A stretch of 10,144 nt of DNA. Origin: an uncultured Oscillospiraceae bacterium (GTDB taxonomy: Bacteria > Bacillota > Clostridia > Oscillospirales > JAAYXM01). Below, one piece after another: positions 5,796 to 10,144 of the stretch. Every line of letters starts with the position of its first letter. Within the stretch, counting starts at the first letter, position 1. Below the pieces are notes generated by a model, which was not told the origin of the DNA, searched no databases, and saw nothing but the letters and a program-made list of their open reading frames with translations. The stretch is from positions 1 through 10,144 of the forward strand of contig CAKUEM010000057.1 in the NCBI GenBank assembly GCA_934646115.1, written 5' to 3'. A program made the translations under genes and the position numbers.

Positions 5796-6905
5796 ATGGC
5801 AGTAAGTGGGCTCGCCAGGATTCGAAACAAAAATACGCTTGCGGTGTTTCATGAGATCATCTCGTCGGATGGCGTTTTGCGCGCGGAAATATCCGAGCGC
5901 ACGGGCATTTCACTCATGACCGTGGGAAAAATTGTGGATGCGCTGTTGAAACGCGGCATTATTTACGAGAAGGAGTATCCGTCGATCACGGCGGGGCGCA
6001 AGCCCTCGCTCGCGTTGCCGAATACCGGGCAGTGGTGGAGCTGTGTGTTCGGGCTGACCGATGCGGTCACGGTTTCTATGCTGACGCTGGATCTGCGCGT
6101 GGTGTTTACCGCGCGGGTCTCGGTTTCTAATAACGATTGGGAGGGCGCGCTGCGTGAGGCGATCCGCGTTGTGCAGGATTATGCCGAGAAGCACGCGTTT
6201 GACCCCGCGCATTTCATGGGCATCGGCGTGTCTGCGCCCGCGCCGTATGATGCCGAGCGTGACCGGGTCAAATGCCCCAGCCGCCCGGGCATCGAGGGCT
6301 TGCGGCTTGGGCAGATCCTGGGCGAGAGCTTTTGCGCGCCCATGTATGTCGATGAAGACGTGAAGCTTGCCGCGCTCGCCGCGCTGGATGCGTTTCCGGA
6401 ATATCGCAGCGCCGATGTGTTTTATATGCACATGGGCGTCGGCGTGGGCAGCGTGCTGCTGCGGCGCGGGGAGATCTATCGCGGCGAGGACAATTATGCG
6501 GGCGATATCGGGCAGATGCTTCTTGCAAGCAACCGGACGGTAGAAAATATGCTCGCGCGCACGGCGGTGCAGGAGCGGATCGCGGTGCGCGGATTTGAAA
6601 TAGAACAGGTTAGAGACAATATGCCGCCGGAGCTTGCGGCGATTGTGGCGGATATCGCGCATGACCTCGCGCGTGCGGTATATAACGCGACGTGCATGTT
6701 TTCGCCGCGCGCGGTGATCGTCGATCAGGATTGCCTGCCGGAGAATGCGCTGTTTTTCCGCGCGTTCCAGGAGGAGTATGCGCGCCTGTTTTTCGGCTAT
6801 GAGCGCCGCTGCCCGCCGGTGCATTTCACCGCGGACGGAATGCAGGGCGCGGTGCGTGGGTTAGGCTATCAGCTGCGGAAAAAGTGGCTGTTGCAGGAGC
6901 AATAG
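5796..6905 (+). CDS. ROK-family transcriptional regulator, kinase motifs degenerate
   Basis: This 369-residue protein has an N-terminal winged helix-turn-helix (residues about 10-60, ISERTGISLMTVGKIVDALL then KRGII and a TAGRKPSLAL wing) followed by a ROK (repressor/ORF/kinase) sugar-binding fold: YVDEDVKLAALAAL, MGVGVGSVLLRRGEIYRG and NYAGDIGQM. The ATP-binding Asp-Gly-Gly-Thr motif of ROK kinases is replaced by FGLTDAVTVSML. The zinc site (GH followed by a CxCGxxGC cluster) is absent: the histidine position is Gln in DIGQM and the cysteines are missing. It is therefore expected to sense a ligand, not phosphorylate it. ATG 5796 follows GAGAGGGG at a suitable distance. The aminotransferase gene begins 15 bases after its stop and is its probable co-transcribed partner and target. 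Confidence 0.87.
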   Translation: MAVSGLARIRNKNTLAVFHEIISSDGVLRAEISERTGISLMTVGKIVDALLKRGIIYEKEYPSITAGRKPSLALPNTGQWWSCVFGLTDAVTVSMLTLDLRVVFTARVSVSNNDWEGALREAIRVVQDYAEKHAFDPAHFMGIGVSAPAPYDAERDRVKCPSRPGIEGLRLGQILGESFCAPMYVDEDVKLAALAALDAFPEYRSADVFYMHMGVGVGSVLLRRGEIYRGEDNYAGDIGQMLLASNRTVENMLARTAVQERIAVRGFEIEQVRDNMPPELAAIVADIAHDLARAVYNATCMFSPRAVIVDQDCLPENALFFRAFQEEYARLFFGYERRCPPVHFTADGMQGAVRGLGYQLRKKWLLQEQ

Positions 6906-6920
6906 AAAGGAGAAAAGACA

Positions 6921-8126
6921 ATGGAGAAATTAGCGCTGTTTGGAGGAGAGCCGGCAGCAAAGCATACGCCGGCATGGCCGATGATCGGACAGGGAGACGT
7001 CGATGCGGTGAGCGCGGTGCTGCGCTCGGGCAAGCTGTTCCGCTATGACGGCGGACAGATCGAGACGTGGGAGAAGACCTACCGTGAGTATATCGGAACG
7101 GAGTATGCGCTTGCGGTAACGAACGGAACGGCTGCGCTGGAGATCGCGCTGGCATGCGCAGGGATCGGGGCAGGCGATGAGGTGGTCGTGCCGGGTTATA
7201 CGTTTTATTCCAGCGCAAGCGCGATTTCTTTTGTGGGCGCAACGCCGGTGTTCTGCGATGTGGACCCGGTCAGCTGCAACATGACCGTAGAGACGGCGCG
7301 CGCATGCATTACGCCGCGCACGCGCGCGATCATTCCGGTGCATTTCGCGGGATACCCGGTCGATCTGGATCCAATTCTCGATCTCGCGCGGGAGCACGGG
7401 CTGTTCGTGCTGGAGGACTGCTCGCATGCGCACGGAACGGAGTATAAGGGCAAAAAAGTCGGCTCGTTTGGCAATGCATCGACCTGGAGCTTCCAGCAGA
7501 GCAAGAACCTGACCTCCGGCGAGGGCGGCATGGTGCTGACGAACGACAAGGCGCTGTTTGAGCGGATGTATTCGCGCCACACTTGCGGGCGGCTCCTGGG
7601 CGCTGCGTGGTATTTGCATTATACGGAGGCTTCCAACCTGCGCATGCCGGAGATGTCGGCGGCGCTGCTGCTGAATCAGTTCACGCGGCTGGAGGAGCAG
7701 ACGGAGCAGCGGCTTGCCAATGCGCGGATCTTGGATGAAACGATCGCGCAGATCCCGGAGCTGAGCGTGGCGCAGTGCCCGGTGGAGTGGTCCACGCGGC
7801 GCGCGTATCACCTGTATGTGCTGCGGTATCAGCCGGGCTTTTCCGGCGTGTCGCGCGAGCGGTTCGTTGAGGCGCTGGTGGCAGAGGGCGTTGCGGCAAG
7901 CAGCGGATACCCGATGTCGCTTTCCAAGCAGCCGGTGTATGAGTCATACCGCACGGCGGATGGCGTGCCGTATCATGACGTGCCGCTTCCGAATATCGAG
8001 AAGATCTGCAATGAGACGATCTGGATCATGCAGCCCGCGCTGCTCGGCGGCACAGAGCAGGGGCGCGCGCTGGCAAATGCGATCCGCAAGGTCGCGGCGC
8101 AGGCGGAGCTTTTGCGCGACAAATAA
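6921..8126 (+). CDS. DegT/DnrJ/EryC1/StrS-family PLP aminotransferase
   Basis: This 401-residue protein is a pyridoxal-phosphate sugar-type aminotransferase. It transfers an amino group to a keto-sugar or keto-cyclitol. Visible landmarks are AVTNGTAALEIAL and DEVVVPGYTFYSSA in the N-terminal cofactor region, VLEDCSHAHG with Asp166 contacting the PLP ring nitrogen, SFQQSKNLTSGEGG with the Schiff-base Lys195, and SNLRMPEMSAALLLNQ. The length is slightly above the common 370-400. From memory it is closer to the inosose/3-amino-5-hydroxybenzoate-synthase-like branch than to nucleotide-sugar enzymes, but the substrate is unknown. The start is supported by AAAGGAG upstream. Its only visible partner is the ROK regulator, 15 bases before it, suggesting use in carbohydrate or cyclitol metabolism, not polysaccharide assembly. 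A strong terminator follows the stop. Confidence 0.9.
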   Translation: MEKLALFGGEPAAKHTPAWPMIGQGDVDAVSAVLRSGKLFRYDGGQIETWEKTYREYIGTEYALAVTNGTAALEIALACAGIGAGDEVVVPGYTFYSSASAISFVGATPVFCDVDPVSCNMTVETARACITPRTRAIIPVHFAGYPVDLDPILDLAREHGLFVLEDCSHAHGTEYKGKKVGSFGNASTWSFQQSKNLTSGEGGMVLTNDKALFERMYSRHTCGRLLGAAWYLHYTEASNLRMPEMSAALLLNQFTRLEEQTEQRLANARILDETIAQIPELSVAQCPVEWSTRRAYHLYVLRYQPGFSGVSRERFVEALVAEGVAASSGYPMSLSKQPVYESYRTADGVPYHDVPLPNIEKICNETIWIMQPALLGGTEQGRALANAIRKVAAQAELLRDK

Positions 8127-8154
8127 ATAGCGCGCCTTTTATAAAACAGCATAG

Positions 8155-8192
8155 AAAAAGACCTTTCCGAGCCTTCGGAAAGGTCTTTTTTT
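8155..8192 (+). terminator. Strong (possibly bidirectional) terminator after the aminotransferase
   Basis: A perfect 16-bp inverted repeat (8155-8170 with 8175-8190, core AGACCTTTCCGA / TCGGAAAGGTCT) has a 4-base GCCT loop and ends in seven Ts, with five As on the 5' side. It separates the ROK/aminotransferase unit from the following gene. Confidence 0.95.
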
Positions 8193-8249
8193 GCGTGGAG
8201 CGCGGGCAGCATGCATTTATTTTAATAAAAAAGTTTATTTAAACGAAAC

Positions 8250-8267
8250 TTGTTCGGTTTGTTCGGT
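8250..8267. repeat. Tandem 9-base repeat TTGTTCGGT x2
   Basis: TTGTTCGGT occurs twice back to back, ending 9 bases before a perfect -10 box. It takes the place of a normal -35 region, so it may be the binding site of an activator or repressor. Confidence 0.5.
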
Positions 8268-8276
8268 TTTTTGCTT

Positions 8277-8282
8277 TATAAT
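8277..8282 (+). promoter_or_regulatory. -10 box of the toxin-like gene
   Basis: TATAAT at 8277-8282 lies 33 bases before the ATG at 8316. No hexamer at 16-18 bases upstream resembles TTGACA; that position is occupied by the TTGTTCGGT tandem repeat. Expression may therefore need an activator, or be weak. Confidence 0.5.
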
Positions 8283-8315
8283 AAAAATGGCCATAATTTT
8301 GAAAGGAGGGATTGA

Positions 8316-10064
8316 ATGGAGAATTATGATTTTTTCGGGCAAGCAGAACACCCATTTCAATCAAAAGAAAAGAAAAACATATTTCCCCTGAAAAAAGAAG
8401 AAAAGAAAAAACCATGGGAAAAAGAAAAGGAGGATCAAAACTTATTTCAAAAAAACACTGGAAGTTATCAAAAAAGAAACAATGGCATTGGGAATTCAAA
8501 CTTTGCGCCTAAGGCGGAGGAAAAACCCGGCGAGCCGAAGAAAAAGCCGAACAAAATGAAATCCGTAACGGAAATGGGGACCAATGCGGCCCAGATCCCG
8601 AGGAATTGGTCGATGGCCTCAAACAATAAGTCGCCCAAAGCGAACACAGGCAATGAGCAGGGATGGGATGCGTGGAAATCCTTTGCCTATGGGTCAGAGC
8701 GCGTGGCGCAGGGAATGGTGGGCGCTTTGGAAGGCGTCGGCGATTTTGTCGGCGTCGGGTTAGGGAAACCGCTGCAATGGGTCACAAGCCTGGGCGGTCT
8801 TACCCCCAATCCGGTTTCCGATGGACTTGGCTCCTTTTGTGAGAATCTGCTGAGTTATGATGTGGCGGGCGAATACGGAAAAAACATCCGGGCGCGCTAT
8901 CATCCGAGCGAGCAGCTGGAGAAAGTTACGAGTATCAATGAGTTCGCGGGAAGCCTGGTGCCGAGCATGCTTACTGCGGGCGCCACCTCGATCCCTGCGT
9001 TGGGATATGTGGTCAACGCTGCGATGACTGCGGGGCAGGCGATGCAGGACGGCTATCAGCAGTCTGGCGATGTGGATCAGGCGATCACTTACGGAAGTGT
9101 CTATGGCGGGCTGGATGCAATCGTTTCCAGCTTTGCGGGCGGTATTCCGCTGCTTCCGGAGGGAAAGCTCACAAAGGCTATATCCAAAGTGATTAAAGAC
9201 CCTACTATGGCCAAGGGTCTTCAAATGGCGGCGGATGCGGTCGGCGAGGGCGGCGAAGAAATGATCATGCAAACGCTTGATCCATACATTAAACGCGCGA
9301 CGGTCGATGGCAATGCGCCAAACGCCAGCGCAGAAGAAGTTCTGGAGGCGGGGCTGCGCGCCGTTGCGTTGTCGGCAATTTTGCAGGCTGGCGGCGCGGC
9401 CACGGATAAAATCGGTCAAAGCGACCGCTTTAGCCGCTATAAAGACGGGCGGGACATGTTCCTGGAGGGGTTTTATTGGATAGACGACCCGGAGGCTCCG
9501 CGGGTGTTTGACTCTAAAAAGGAGCTGGATTTCTATGAAGGTCTTACCGGGGTTGACAATCAAAACACCGCGACGTATTATGGAAAGGGTGTTGATGCGC
9601 GGATCAATGCGCTGAAAAGCGCCGGCGATGTGCAGGTTTTGCAATATGTTCCCACATCGAAGGCAACGATTTACACCACGCCCGGGGTGACCACGACGGT
9701 GCTGGGGCGATATAAGCCGGATACGCGTGGAATACTTGCGGAGCTTGAGTATGAGAAATCATTGAATTTCGGCCCGAGAGAAGGCGGCTTGAATCTACTC
9801 AACGCTCCGGATGGTGCATATAAAGACGCGGATCAATTCTGGAACGAGATTAACAGACCCTGGCTGGATCAGGCGATTCAACGCGGCGATATCATTGTGC
9901 TTGCCACTTTGCCCGGGTGGCGGAAATTAAACAATAAAAATAAAGCAACCGGGAAATATGAACGAACTGGATTCGGACGAGAGTATGATTATTTGAGAGA
10001 GCATGGTTATGTGTATGACAGAAAAACGCGGACCATGCGGCCTCAAAAACAGGGAAAGGAGTGA
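8316..10064 (+). CDS. Multi-domain protein with polymorphic-toxin-like C-terminal domain
   Basis: This 582-residue protein has no family name I can give. Residues 1-100 are polar and Lys/Glu-rich (KEEKKKPWEKEKED), without a signal peptide. Residues about 117-370 are rich in Gly and Ala with amphipathic segments (VAQGMVGALEGVGDFVGVG; FAGSLVPSMLTAGATSIPAL; AITYGSVYGGLDAIVSSF; DAVGEGGEEMIMQTLDPYI), as in the pre-toxin regions of some phage- or element-encoded proteins. The last 145 residues form a compact domain: VLGRYKPDTRGILAEL, GGLNLLNAPDGAY, FWNEINRPWLDQAIQRGD, IIVLAT and GFGREYDYLREHGYVY. The (W/F)LDxAIxRGD and REYxYLxxxGY pattern is one I associate, from memory only, with C-terminal toxin domains of RHS/WapA-like proteins. 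GGAGGG lies 7 bases before the ATG. A small ORF starts 4 bases after the stop. The A-rich 5' end is unlike the neighbouring genes. Confidence 0.6.
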   Translation: MENYDFFGQAEHPFQSKEKKNIFPLKKEEKKKPWEKEKEDQNLFQKNTGSYQKRNNGIGNSNFAPKAEEKPGEPKKKPNKMKSVTEMGTNAAQIPRNWSMASNNKSPKANTGNEQGWDAWKSFAYGSERVAQGMVGALEGVGDFVGVGLGKPLQWVTSLGGLTPNPVSDGLGSFCENLLSYDVAGEYGKNIRARYHPSEQLEKVTSINEFAGSLVPSMLTAGATSIPALGYVVNAAMTAGQAMQDGYQQSGDVDQAITYGSVYGGLDAIVSSFAGGIPLLPEGKLTKAISKVIKDPTMAKGLQMAADAVGEGGEEMIMQTLDPYIKRATVDGNAPNASAEEVLEAGLRAVALSAILQAGGAATDKIGQSDRFSRYKDGRDMFLEGFYWIDDPEAPRVFDSKKELDFYEGLTGVDNQNTATYYGKGVDARINALKSAGDVQVLQYVPTSKATIYTTPGVTTTVLGRYKPDTRGILAELEYEKSLNFGPREGGLNLLNAPDGAYKDADQFWNEINRPWLDQAIQRGDIIVLATLPGWRKLNNKNKATGKYERTGFGREYDYLREHGYVYDRKTRTMRPQKQGKE

Positions 10065-10068
10065 TACT

Positions 10069-10144
10069 ATGACAGAGCAGGAATTTGGAATAAAAAGCGC
10101 GCAGCTTCTGCGCCCGTTTGCGCATGAGTTCGGGCTGGAATATT
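10069..10144 (+). CDS. Start of small ORF after the toxin-like gene (candidate immunity gene, cut by window end)
   Basis: ATG at 10069 is preceded by GGAG (10058-10061) with a 7-base gap, and it lies 4 bases after the stop of the large gene, whose last codons hold the ribosome binding site. Translation is therefore probably coupled. The visible product begins MTEQEFGIKSAQLLRPFAHE and continues past the edge; 25 residues are too few to assign a family. Position alone, directly after a toxin-like C-terminus, suggests an immunity protein. Confidence 0.6.
   Translation, partial: MTEQEFGIKSAQLLRPFAHEFGLEY

Noticed and set aside
1..10144. CRISPR arrays, insertion sequences, tRNA genes
   Set aside because: I saw no regularly spaced repeats, transposase motifs with terminal inverted repeats, or tRNA-like cloverleaf sequence in the window.

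Overview
The window comes from a GC-rich, endospore-forming Clostridia-like Firmicute. Support for this is an intact cotJABC spore-coat operon, an S-layer homology (SLH) domain protein, strong AGGAGG-type ribosome binding sites, TTGNNN/TATAAT promoters with 17-base spacers, and a long (456-residue) clostridial-type citrate synthase. I cannot name the species.

Left part (1-1240) is decaying or damaged sequence. The window opens inside the C-terminus of an SLH surface protein whose third SLH repeat is split off by a one-base frameshift near 293. A terminator hairpin follows, then the relic of an amidohydrolase-type TIM-barrel gene (about 620-1150) with a lost middle, an in-frame stop and a frameshift. 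On the minus strand, 2303-1243 holds cotJA-cotJB-cotJC, tightly coupled, with a candidate mother-cell sigma -10 element upstream and a terminator at 1215-1179.

Central part (2304-5795): a regulatory region divergent from cotJ carries a near-consensus sigma-A promoter for citrate synthase, and a near-copy of the -35 region 94 bases further on, each within a short inverted repeat. Citrate synthase (2708-4078) has all its catalytic residues. A separate promoter drives a HAD phosphatase/phosphomutase and a guanylate-kinase-like gene with an unusual P-loop (Asn where Ser/Thr is usual). About 350 bases of GC-rich DNA follow, with no recognisable protein, many inverted repeats and a T7 terminator tail: a possible structured RNA or long 3' UTR.

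Right part (5796-10144): a ROK-type repressor lacking the usual kinase and zinc motifs is co-transcribed with a DegT/DnrJ/EryC1/StrS PLP aminotransferase, and a very strong terminator ends that unit. Next comes a 582-residue multi-domain protein on its own promoter. It has a Lys/Glu-rich N-terminus, a Gly/Ala-rich amphipathic middle and a compact C-terminal domain resembling polymorphic-toxin tips. A small ORF starting 4 bases after its stop, cut by the window edge, is in the usual place for an immunity gene. This last pair is the best candidate for a little-described system here.
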